From positions 11,719,726-11,783,725 of the forward strand of contig OY987232.1 in assembly GCA_963920705.1 (NCBI GenBank): 64,000 nt of DNA, given 5' to 3'. This document shows, piece after piece, positions 46,601-58,600 of the stretch. The position numbers and the translations under genes were made by a program. The stretch comes from Odiellus spinosus (lineage: Eukaryota > Arthropoda > Arachnida > Opiliones > Phalangiidae). The notes below the pieces were generated by a model. It was not told the DNA's origin and did no database searches. It worked only from the letters and a program-made list of their open reading frames with translations. The first letter of the stretch is position 1. Every line of letters starts with the position of its first letter.

Positions 46601-49600
46601 CAAGCGGCTGCTCTCGTTTCTCCCGAGATGTTAACTCGCGAAAGAGAAAACTGGCAATTCCGTTGTCGGCAATCGACGGAAGACATTTTGAACATTTAAT
46701 GTAATGCTTTGTTATTAAATTTGAAGAGTTTAATGTTTAAATTTGGAAATGTTTGATTAACTTCAATTTGGGCTATTTGGTTTCCGCAAGTGACATCTTT
46801 TCTTTCCTAATTAAATTAAATCCGTCATTGATTTCACTTATGCATTTCATTTCTCTACATTAAAACTGAAACCTTTGATTATTAAGTGGAACTGATCCCA
46901 ATAGCGCCTGTAAATCCCTTAACATTTCACTGAATAACAACAATGCGTAAGGGGAAGTATCTCGACTGGACGCCGGCGAAGGTTTCCACCCTGTATATTC
47001 AATTTCTAAAAATTCATTCTATTTTGAAATGGACTAAGGTCTATGGGATAAGATTCTGTAAAAAAATATCAAAATTGTTCGTGTACATAAAATTGTTCCG
47101 TTCAATTTTTAATGACTAGGTGAGTAATCAAGTTTAAAAAGTTTTAAAAAGGTCTTCATATCGTAATACCAAGAATTCATTCAGGTTCCATAAGAATATG
47201 GGAGGGCCGCGATTCAATAACCATCCTCCCAAACTTTGTAGCAAAAGTTCGACCGCTTCGAATCGATTTTTCAAGTAAATCGCTCCTGACATCTATTATT
47301 AACCCGCGCCACTAACGACCTTGACATAATATTTTGGATAATAAAAATGGAGCCGACCGAAAAAAGATCTAAGCGTACAAATGTTGCGAAAATTGCGGAC
47401 GAACTTTTGTCATAAAGTTTGGGAGGATGGTACCAGAGGCTAAAGCTACGCTCCCATATTCTTATGGAACCTGAATGGATTCTTGGTATTACCATTATAA
47501 ATATTTTCAATATAAAACATTAGTTCCACCTACAAGTGTGTTTATCGGCGTTATTACATTGTCTGCGTTGTCTACTGTAAAGCAAACTTTTGGAATAAGT
47601 TATAAAATAATTGATAGCTTTGCATAACAATATGATTTAAAACTAACGATTAAAATTTTGTCCTGATTTAAATTTTAAAACGATTTTAGCCAAGCTTATA
47701 GAAGGGAAGTCTAAAAAAGATAAAATTTATTTTTAAATTGGATTTACTACATCCTTTTATTTCGGTTCTCTTCGCCCCCTCACTTTATCTAGGTCCATAA
47801 CGCCCTCCGATTATCTTGGTCCTTTTCACATACCCTTCGGCTTTGCCCCTTTTCATATTCTCTTCGTCTTGGCTCTTTTCACCAACACTTTGCCTGTCAA
47901 AATTAAGGGGTATACGCGACCACTTGATTTTCGTCATTTCCAACTAGGTGTAGCTAAAAACGCCATATTGAAAGACGTTCCCTAGCTCCCCCAACTAATA
48001 GCCTTTTATATTCGAATGTTGATTGTCTTTTCTAAAGGGCCTTTCACACCACCGCACTTATTGACTCCCGCATAATTGTATCTCTTTTAGCTATACGCGT
48101 CTTTACCATGTTTAGTAGTTTAGTGAAGCATACGGTATCTATCCTCATAAATTTACGGCAGCTATCCTTGTCTTCGAGTTTTAATTCCTTCAAAAGATTT
48201 TCAGTATACCCTAGTTCTTTTCTTCTTAAAATCCAAGGCTTAACCCAGCAGGAACGCCTACGCCTCTCTTCATGGTCATCGTCCATCAAAATATTAGAAA
48301 TAATTAAAACAGCTGCCCTTTTTCGCCTTCTCAAAGCCATAAAAAGTGTGAAATTAAACTCCTATTTATCCTCAAGTTCAATTAAATAAACGATAACTGT
48401 GTCGCGAAACCCAGGAGTCTGACCTCTCTTGAGTCTCTCTAGCTCTTCACTCGATCTCTGCTAGGTGGCGCCCGCGCAAATTTTTTAAAAATAAGCCGCA
48501 AAAATTCGGCCGCGATTCTTTAAAAAGTACCAAAAAAAAAAGACAGGAAGTGGCGAAAATGATGACATCACATTAACCCTTAATGATTGGCTGTTCATAA
48601 AAATTGAAGGAAAATGTTTATAAATTTTTTTAAGTGTGTGAACGGTGGAGTTGGGCCAACTAATTGCTCCGATTAGTTGTACCAAGAATCCATTCAGGTT
48701 CCATAAGAATATGGGAGGGCCGCGATTCAATAACCATCCTCCCAAACTTTGTAGCAAAAGTTCGTCCGCTTCGAATCGATTTATCAAGTAAATCGCTCCT
48801 GACATCTATTATTAACCCGCGCCACTAACGACCTTGACATAATATTTTGGGCAATAAAAATGGAGCCGACCGAAAAAAGATCTAAGCGTACAAATATTGC
48901 GAAAATTGCAGACGAACTTTTGTTACAAAGTTTGGGAGGATGGTACCAGAGGCTAAAGCTATGCTCCCATATTCTTATGGAACCTGAATGGATTCTTGGT
49001 TTTACCAACTAGTTGGAGCAAAAAATTGGCTGGTGTGAAAGGCCCTTAAGAGTGATTTTTAACTTTTTTAAACCAGCTTGTTCAATCGAGAATAGAACTG
49101 TTTTATGAATTGAGCCGCCTTCCATGCCCATTTTTTTCGACTAGTGATTCAACATAATAAAATTTAATATTAGATTTGTTATTTTCTCGGGCTAGAACGT
49201 CCCTCTTGTAATATTATGGATAAGGTAAGGTCATCTTAGTTAATCCGTCGAACTAGCCAATCTATTCAAATAGTTTATCCATCTTGCTATCCCTCCCTGT
49301 AATATTTTAGGTAAGGTTATATAGGTTAGGCTTTCAGATGTTATGTTCTTTAGTAAATATTTCAATACACCACTTTGTACTTCCACTGTGCGCATGCCCG
49401 CGCTCGAAACGCTTACTATAGTAGGATCCAACCTTGGAAAGGGTAACTTTTAACACCTCAGCTAGAGTTGTAACCCTACTCCGCGCGGAACGGTACAACA
49501 ACACCATGCTAAATAGTTCCAGCCCGCGGTTTTTAAATGTTAAGATCTTGGCGTGAAGATTTATCCTATAACAGAGGGGGGGGGGTTTCCATTTGGATGA

Positions 49601-52600
49601 GTTTTTTTAAACCCTAGATAATCTGGTTTAGTTGCTGTTTTATGCAATGAATTTTATTGGTTTAATTAATTTGTTACTAAAACACAAAATAACTTAGATT
49701 TAAATTGGTAATAAATTTTTTTATTACCAATATCCATTGTCGCTAAGCCTAAGCCAAGTCTTAACTTTATTTAAAATATACCGAAGGCGAAGTCCGAAAC
49801 GTGACCTTGCTCTCCCAGCGATAAAAAAAAGGCGAAAGAAAGCCGAAGGGCGAATATTTCCTCGTGCGTGGTCGCGCTCGATTCGCCTCGTGAGCTCTTT
49901 CTCTACGGCGGGAGGCTTTCCCCCACCGATTGACTTCCCCTTCCCGGCGCTTTTTAAAATAGTACAAGTTAAAGTAGTATAGGCACTATTTATTATGGTC
50001 AATTTTGTATCGTTCCACGCGAAGTACAATTTTACGAGGGCGTTAAAAGTTACCCTTTCCAAGGTTGGATCCTACTATAGTGGCGAAAAAAAAAACGTTC
50101 ACTTGGTGAGGCGCGCGTAGTATCCCGCGTATTACCCCATGCAGGTTTTTTTCCCTGCCATTTTCACCAAGTGTAAGTTCGCGCTATGGCGCCCCAAGTA
50201 ATGGCTAAATGGTGGTGGTACTTTGGTATGTCTTCAAAAACCATCATATTTTTACTATATTTCTAAATTTTGCGGTGTTCTAAGTCAAATAGCGCCACAT
50301 CAGATGGTAATACCATAAATATAATGCTTTTAGGTTAAGTACATTTTTCTTGTCCTCCCCCTTCCGAAACTTTCTTCCGGACATATTAATCTTTCAAACG
50401 AACCTTGTGCAAAACAAATTGCCAGAGTAGAAAAATAATATCGATTCCATGTTTGTTTCGTATTCAGGCTTTGTTTATTATTTTTCTTAATCCTTGAATG
50501 CGCTAGATCCAAAAGAGTCCAAGCGATTGAAAATAGGATTACTCCTAGTCCTAATCCAGTCCATGTCTGAAATCACGTTCAAGTTATCGTTAAAAACAAA
50601 TTAAACATGGTGTATATGTATTGCAAGAAGTTATACTTATTTAATGAAACAAATAGAAAAGTATAAATCCAACCAAAAACCATTTGGTTAAAAACAGTAA
50701 GGTGCTTTATACAAAAACGTTACGTCTGAAGAAAACCTGTTACTACTAGAGGACTTATTTTACTTTGAAGCTCAGTTGCTTCGCTATGGTGGACTTGGAG
50801 TCTCTCTGTTTTCTCTGATTCTTTTTAGTTAGTTAGGGAGAGCTGATTTAGAGATTAAACCGGACTGAAACAATTTAATCTAATTGTAGACTATTGGCTA
50901 AAGCGGAATAATGACGATGGTTAATGAAGTAACAAGTTAGTTTATTATTAATAATGCACTAACACTAAAGTAAAATAGTTAAAACGGCTAAGTTATTTGG
51001 TAACTTTTTCTAGATTCTGCTTCGGCAGAGGTCCCTATGGGGCTGTCTATATACGGTGATATTTTGTATCATTCTGCCTTATTGGCAATTTTTGAACCCC
51101 CCATTTGGCCGCGAAGAGCGTGGCGTGGTCACGTGTGCCTGCTAACCGGTTCCTTACAATGGAAAAGTATTTTTCTGGGTATTTAGCAGGCCACGCGTAC
51201 AAATTTGCCAAGGTCTTCACTTTAGAGGGATTTAGGATTTTACAGTTTGGTTTACCAATTTTCCAGGTGTCCTTTTCGCGCCCTTTCTAACAATACATAA
51301 ACTTTTGAGTTTCTTCATGTATACAATAGATATTGTTAGTTTTTAGTAAAAGGAGGGAAAATAAGCGAAAATGGAAACATGAATTTCAACATACAACGAA
51401 TTAAATAACAAACATACATAAAACAGAATACTTAAGTATACAGTTAAAAAAAATCAGTTAAATACAATTAAATACAAATTACATGAAATATGTCGCGAAT
51501 CGCGATCACTTTCAACACTCCCCACCGGTAATATGAACGTATTACCCATGGGTTTATTTACGCGGTTTCTGTAATTTCGAAGTTACACAAATGTTGTACG
51601 GCGCGTTTGATTTCATTTCCGTTCGTGGTCTTAACGAGACATGCTCTGATTAGATTATCGCGGCCGAGAATTGTTTCGGTAACGCGTCCTAGAGACCACC
51701 TGTGGCGTAGTAGCTTGTCTTCGCAAATTACGACGACATCACCAACTTTAAATACACTTTGATTTTTTACGTTTTGGGAATGGTGGGCAGATCTCAGTTC
51801 CATAATGTACTCTTGCCTCCACCTTTTCCACATTTTCTCAAGCAATTGCTCGCGATAAATCAAACGTTTTGTCGTTTCGACACGCGATTTTGGTACACTT
51901 CCTAACTTTAAGCTTATAGGAGGTAGGGTGGTGATCCTACGACCAATCAGAAATTCAGCGGGTGTGAGGGGGCTTGGCTCGTTTACGTCATTGTATTGAA
52001 ACGTAATCGGCCTTGAATTTATTAAAGCTTCTGTTTCACACAATACGGTTTCTAACTCAACATATGTTAAGGAAGCTCACCCATAATCTTTTTGAGGGAG
52101 GTTTTCACGGATCTAACGAGGCGCTCCCACCAGCCTCCGTACCAGGCAGCTCTTTCTACTATGAATTTCCAAGAAATTCCTTGCGTCCCGAAAAACTCTC
52201 TCAATTTTGGACTGCTTAATTTTTGCCAAATGACCTTTAGGTCCGTGTTTGCCTTCTTAAAGGTTTTTGCGTTGTCTGAATACACAACGGTGGGTACGCC
52301 CCTTCTGCTAATAACCCTCCTAAACGCCAACAGGAATTCGTCCGTGCTAAGCGACGTTACCAGTTCGAGGTGAATAGCGCGGGTTACTGCGCAAGTAACC
52401 AAACAAATATAAGATTTATTGTCTCCCTCCTTAGTCCTTGTAATTAAGGGACCCGCGAAATCGATTCCAATAATGGAAAATGGAGGGGCTTGGTTAATTC
52501 TATCTTTTGGTAGAGGGGCTGTAGGCATATCCCCTGGTTTGACCTTGAGTCTTTTGCAAAGAATACAATTGTTTACGACTACCCTGGCTATTTGTCTTCC

Positions 52601-55600
52601 GGCGGGCACCCAATATCTTTCCCTAAACTGGGAGAGTGTGTCGTTAACTCCTCCATGAAATATTTGCGTATGGCTTCTGACCATCAAGAGCTTAGTCAAA
52701 TTTTGATTTTTTGGTAAGATAAGGGGGTGTTTTTCTTGATACGTTAGGGATGACTCTTGTAGCCTTCCGCCCACGCAAAGTATTCCTTCATCATTTAAGA
52801 GGGGCTTCAACGTAGCTATTTTGGAATCTCGCTCTATCTGTTTACCTAATTCTAACGCTCTAATTTCTGCGGCGAATTCTTGTGCTTGAATTGTTTTTAC
52901 CCATAGTGATTCTGATTTATTCATTTCTTCCGCGCATATGGGACCAGTAAAGGTTTTGGGTCTTTTAGCTACACCACGCGAAAGATAAGATGTAACACGC
53001 AGCACCTTGTTTAATGAGCTATACTTAGATAAATCTATCAAATTGGTTATGCCTGTTTTTGGCTTTGAGCTAATTGTCAAAACAATTTTTCTCCTTTCAC
53101 ATTCTACAGATTCGTAGTCTATTTCAGCTTGACCACCTTTGGGCCAGTTGTTTTTGGGTTCTATTAACCACGGGGAGCCTCCCCACCATTTCTCGTTACT
53201 AACTAAATTACTAGCCTTAATTCCTCTAGTTGGCAAATCTGCCGGGTTGTCCTTGCCTGGACAGTGAAACCAATTTTGTTTCGCGCTCAATTTTTGTATT
53301 TCTATTATGCGGTTTGACACATATGGTTTCCAAAATTTGGTTTCCCCCTTGACCCATCCTAGAGCGACCATCGAGTCAGTCCAAAAATACGTCCCCTTCA
53401 AATTTTCACAAAATACGTCCTTGACGTGATTGGCAAGCCTAGCTCCCAGAAGACACGCTGTTAGTTCCAGTCTGGGCAATGTTAATTCTTTTACCGGGGC
53501 CACTCTAGTTTTAGCAGTTACTAATGACGCCCCTATTTCTCCCGATTCAGTTTCAAATCTAATATATATTAATGCGCTGTACGCCTTTAAACTTGAGTCA
53601 CAGAAACAGTGCATTTCTATTTCCTTAATAATTCCTGGGTACTTAGAGAAATAATGTCTTTGTATTTTTAACCCGTTTAAATTGGTTAAATCTTGGCGCC
53701 ATTCTTCGAATTCTATTTTAAGCCTAGCTGGTAATTCGGTGTCCCAATTTGCATCTAACTCCCACAATTTTTGGAAGAGAATTTTGGCTGTAATTGTAAA
53801 AGCTGATAGTAGCCCCAGCGGGTCAAATATCTGTGATATGTAGCTTAATACCTGTCTTTTGGTTATCGTGAGTGTTTTGCCTATTTCTATAAGATTTTCT
53901 AAATCAAAAGAAAATGTGTCGCTGACAGAATCCCACTTCAAGCCTAAAATCTTTCTTTCCTTCTTTTGGATTTCATGATCAAATTTGCTTATTTCATTGT
54001 TTGAATCGTGTTCGTTCCATAATTTGGCTAATTTCTCTGAGTTCGTCCCCCACTTCCTAAATTTCATTACCGCTTTACTAGCTAGTTCTGACGCTCCTAC
54101 TGAAATTTCTAAACCTTGCTCCTCATTTTTGGCTCCTGTCGTGAGGTCATCTACAAACAAATCCCTGTTAAGTTTGTCTCTTACTATTTGTGGAACGCCT
54201 TTGGCTTCTTGAACATGGTATTTTATTGTTCCGGCTAAGAGGAACGGACTGGAAGTCACGCCAAATGGCACTCTATTCATTCTGAGAACTTTAAACTCGT
54301 TCCTTTTAACCTTACCATTTTCTATATTTACCCACAAAATTCTTACTGAATCCTTGTCGGTTTTGTCTAAATTAATCTGAAGGAATGCTTTTTCAAGGTC
54401 CGATACTATGGCAATAGGGTGGCTTCTGAACCTCAATAATAATAACATTAGATCTGGGATTAGGTTGGGACCAGACGCAAGACAGTCGTTTAATGAAGGG
54501 ACTCCGTACACGTGGGACGAACCGTCTAAAACTACGCGGAATTTGGTAGTGGTCTCAATATTATTTCTAACTACTCCCTGATGGGGATGGTAGTAGGTTC
54601 CAGGTTTGGTTAATTTTAACTCTTCGGAGGGAACCTCTTCAATAATACCATCTTTCAACCATTCATCTATCACCTTTTGGTATTCCTTAAAATAAATTGG
54701 ATCCTTTTCGAATCTATTGACTAGGCCTTGCATACGTTTCCAAGCGACATTGTAATTATCTGGCAGGGCTTCCCTACTAATCTGCCAGGGAAATTTTACG
54801 CAGTAGCGCCCTTCCCCTTCATTAAATTCAATTTCTTCATAAAAGGTGTTTAATGTTTGATCATGTTTGGTTTCTATCGTTTCCCTATTGTCTATGCCTA
54901 TGCTTTCCAAATCAAAGAAGGTTTTGAGTGAGTCATTCACTCGCTTCTGTCCTAGTTGTATTAATAAAGTAGAGACCTGATTTGTTCCTACACTTAACGA
55001 ATTTTTTGTTCTTTTGACTGGGCCTTGTATACACCAACCAAACGTGGTTTTCATAGTAACTAATCGTGGTCCCATTCTATCTATTGTATCACTGCACGCT
55101 AGCCAGTAATAATCCCCGCCCAGTAAAACATCAATCTCCGAACCTAGCTTGTATGATTCTTTTACGTCGTCTGCTGATTGATAACCCTTGGACTTAACCA
55201 TGTTTTCTAATTCTACGGCACTCATATCCGTAAAAACGTGACAAAGGAAGGGAAGCACTACGGCAACTATCTCAATGGCTTCCCGCGGGTTCTGACGGTT
55301 TTCTAACTTAACCTTGACTATATCGGCCTTTCGTTCTGAAGCTATTTCCTGTAAGAAGGGGAAAACATCTAACTCTGTGACTCCCACCTTGGGCAATTTT
55401 AACTGTCTAACAACCTTTTCCCTTATGAAGCTGATTTGGCTTCCATTATCCAAGAGTGTTCTTACTGTAAGAGTATTATGCTTATTGCTAGGGTCTTTTA
55501 TTTTGACAAGGGCGGTTTGCAATAAAATGTGCTCGTCTTTCTTAGCTATGATTGGCGCGGCAGCCAAGGTTAGGGAAGTTTCTGTAATCCTAACACTATC

Positions 55601-58600
55601 CTTACTTGGCTTCATGTGAGCGGGATTTTCGTCACACATTACGTAATTATGCCTCTTATGACACGTTTGGCAATTTCTATATTTGGACCTGCAATGCCTG
55701 GCATCGTGGCCTGAGCGTAGGCAAACGAAGCATCTACCACTATTCTTAAGTTGACTCCATTTATCTTCTAATGTGTGGTTAGAACAATTGAGGGATTTGT
55801 GACTAGTATTTTTACAGAATATGCAATAAGTATTATCCTGCCTTTCTTGGGGCATTGGCTTCTGTACCCCCATAGCTAATGCTGACGCTGATGAAGCGTG
55901 TTTGTTTTTGTACTTGGCTTTATCATAATTATCTGATTTTCCCGCGCTTTCCACCTTCCCTGAATAGACGGCGCCTAGTATGACAGACAATTCTCTGCTT
56001 TCCACTTGCTCCCTAATGAACTCTATCAGATCATCGGAATCCCACTTAGCATAACTAGTTTGGGGCTTCCTTTTTACGCAATACACGGTCCTAATTTCCT
56101 CTGGCAAACAACGAAGCAAAGTGGGGCATAGAAAATCGGCTTTTTCGGCCGTGTTTACATTTAGGGCTTTTAAACTCCTGATACTAACTTCGCATGTGTC
56201 TAAAAGTTTCCTAAGGGCTTTAATATTGGTTACATCACTAACCGGCTGAATTTCTAATAGCTTGTTCATGTGACTATGAACAGCAATATCGGTCCTATCA
56301 TACCTTCTTTTTAACAATTCAACAGCTAAATCATAAGACTCATCACATTCAATGAAGCCTTCTATTGCCTTAAGGGCTTCGCCACTTAAATAAGAACACA
56401 GGTAAATAAATTTTTCTACCTTTGTCAAACGAGCGTTACTTTCCACGGTGGCCTTGAAACGATTCCAGAAGGTGTTCCATTTGGAATAATCTCCCGCGAA
56501 GGTGGCGATTGTCAGTTGCGGAAGCTTGACTTCCGTCCGGTGATAGTTGTTGTTTCCCGATGCGATGGGTAAACTTCCGGTTCCTGTAGCGGCGTTTGGT
56601 AGGACGGCGGTGAGCGGTACGGTGCTCGAAGAGGCGACGGGAGCTAAAGCTCCAACTAGGGGGATGAGCGGTACGTTGCTCGGCTGGATTACGGCGGACG
56701 TTGTTCCCTGAGGCGATGCGGTGCTCGTAGGGACGACGGTAGCTGAAACTCCACCTGACGGGATGAGCGGTACGTTGCTCGGCTGGATTACGGCGGACGT
56801 TGCTCCCTGAGGCGATGCGGTGCTCGTAGGAACGACGGTAGCTGAAACTCCACCTGTCGGGATGAGCGGTACGTTGCTCGCCGGTAAGATCATCGGCGTT
56901 CCGGCTATGAACGGCGGGATCAGCGAAGTCGACGCGTGCGTCGAACTTGAAGTCTGCGATGATGCTCCCGTTGATGTTTGGCTGGATTTTTGCGCCTTTT
57001 TTATGGCACGCAGGACGTCGGTCTTGATTTCCGAGAGGGACTCACGGCATAGGATTGCTGCCTCTGTTTCCCTTAACATCTCGTCCTCTTCTTCAATTAG
57101 TGCTTCTATTCTGGCATCTATTTTGATCAAGTCGTCCTCCTTCTCCAGAAGCAGATTGTACACCTTTTCATAGTCTTCGAGCTCTTTGGATGCATCTTTT
57201 AGCTCTGCTTTACATCTGTTTGTGATTCGTGTCGCAGCTGACCGTGCACTGGTGCGAATGCTTTTCGCTAATCCTAATTCTTTCTTAACGGCAGCGGCGG
57301 TTTGAGCTTTGGTTTTCGTACTCAAATCGATTGGAGGTCCTGTACCCGTGTTTTCTGCAGCTTTAGATCCTGAAGCGGCGTTGGCGTCGGGGTTCGGCAT
57401 GATAACTTTTTACTTAGCGTTGATTCAATTCACTGGATTAGCCAATTAAATCCCGGGTTTCGGCACCATGAAGAAAACCTGTTACTACTAGAGGACTTAT
57501 TTTACTTTGAAGCTCAGTTGCTTCGCTATGGTGGACTTGGAGTCTCTCTGTTTTCTCTGATTCTTTTTAGTTAGTTAGGGAGAGCTGATTTAGAGATTAA
57601 ACCGGACTGAAACAATTTAATCTAATTGTAGACTATTGGCTAAAGCGGAATAATGACGATGGTTAATGAAGTAACAAGTTAGTTTATTATTAATAATGCA
57701 CTAACACTAAAGTAAAATAGTTAAAACGGCTAAGTTATTTGGTAACTTTTTCTAGATTCTGCTTCGGCAGAGGTCCCTATGGGGCTGTCTATATACGGTG
57801 ATATTTTGTATCATTCTGCCTTATTGGCAATTTTTGAACCCCCCATTTGGCCGCGAAGAGCGTGGCGTGGTCACGTGTGCCTGCTAACCGGTTCCTTACA
57901 ATGGAAAAGTATTTTTCTGGGTATTTAGCAGGCCACGCGTACAAATTTGCCAAGGTCTTCACTTTAGAGGGATTTAGGATTTTACAGTTTGGTTTACCAA
58001 TTTTCCAGGTGTCCTTTTCGCGCCCTTTCTAACAATACATAAACTTTTGAGTTTCTTCATGTATACGATAGATATTGTTAGTTTTTAGTAAAAGGAGGGA
58101 AAATAAGCGAAAATGGAAACATGAATTTCAACATACAACGAATTAAATAACAAACATACATAAAACAGAATACTTAAGTATACAGTTAAAAAAAATCAGT
58201 TAAATACAATTAAATACAAATTACATGAAATATGTCGCGAATCGCGATCACTTTCAACAACGTCCTGCTAATACTCTAGCCAATAAAGATCGTCAAATCT
58301 AGTTATGGGCAACGTCTTTACAGCTCATAAGCGTCGTGAAATCAAATTGTGGCCAAGGTCTTTACAGCCCATAAACGTCTTGAAATCAATTTATGGGCAA
58401 GGTCTAGATATTTGCGCATAACCGTCGATAAATCAAATAAGCCCTGTATATCACATCACTTGCCATCCAATATGCTACATCTAACGCGGCCTATATTTTT
58501 ACCTGAGTTTAGCTCTCAATTTTAATGAGTTTGAATTAAATTACAATCAGAAGCCGATGAAACCCTCCTTTGAAGTCTACTACTCCAATGTTCCATATAG

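Larger units (their letters stand above)
44780..46993 (-). mobile_element. Tc1/mariner element with half-kilobase inverted repeats
   Basis: The ends CAGGGTGGAAACCTTCGCCG and its inverse are flanked by TA (44778-44779, 46994-46995). The inverted arms run 44780-45314 and 46474-46993, differing by a 10-bp indel and a few bases. Both arms include the transposase 3' coding end. The centre holds the rest of the transposase (minus) and an inner hairpin (46301-46378 with 46404-46473) around a small transposase scrap. It lies in an IR intron. Confidence 0.82.
48036..49046 (-). mobile_element. PIF/Harbinger deletion derivative
   Basis: AGGGCCTTTCACACCA and its inverse are the ends, with a TAA duplication at 48033-48035 and 49047-49049, as expected for Harbinger. 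It keeps an N-terminal transposase exon (48044-48340) but no DDE core. A 314-bp MITE (48684-48997) has inserted into it, so the original element was about 0.7 kb. Confidence 0.82.
50727..58259 (-). mobile_element. BEL/Pao LTR retrotransposon
   Basis: A 7.5-kb element in an IR intron. The 791-bp LTRs differ by one seen base. ACGTC is duplicated at 50722-50726 and 58260-58264. On the minus strand the order is LTR, tRNA-Phe primer site, Gag, protease, RT, RNase H, integrase, purine tract, LTR: the BEL/Pao order, with no envelope gene. One frameshift near 52065 splits the integrase end, so this copy is recent but probably defective. Confidence 0.95.

Noticed and set aside
57847..58032. 61-codon frame found twice (also 51105-51290)
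   Set aside because: The two copies are the two BEL LTRs; conservation comes from LTR duplication, not coding function.
50727..58259. Envelope gene in the BEL element (errantivirus-like)
   Set aside because: Only about 40 bp separate the integrase end (51558) from the LTR; no additional frame exists.
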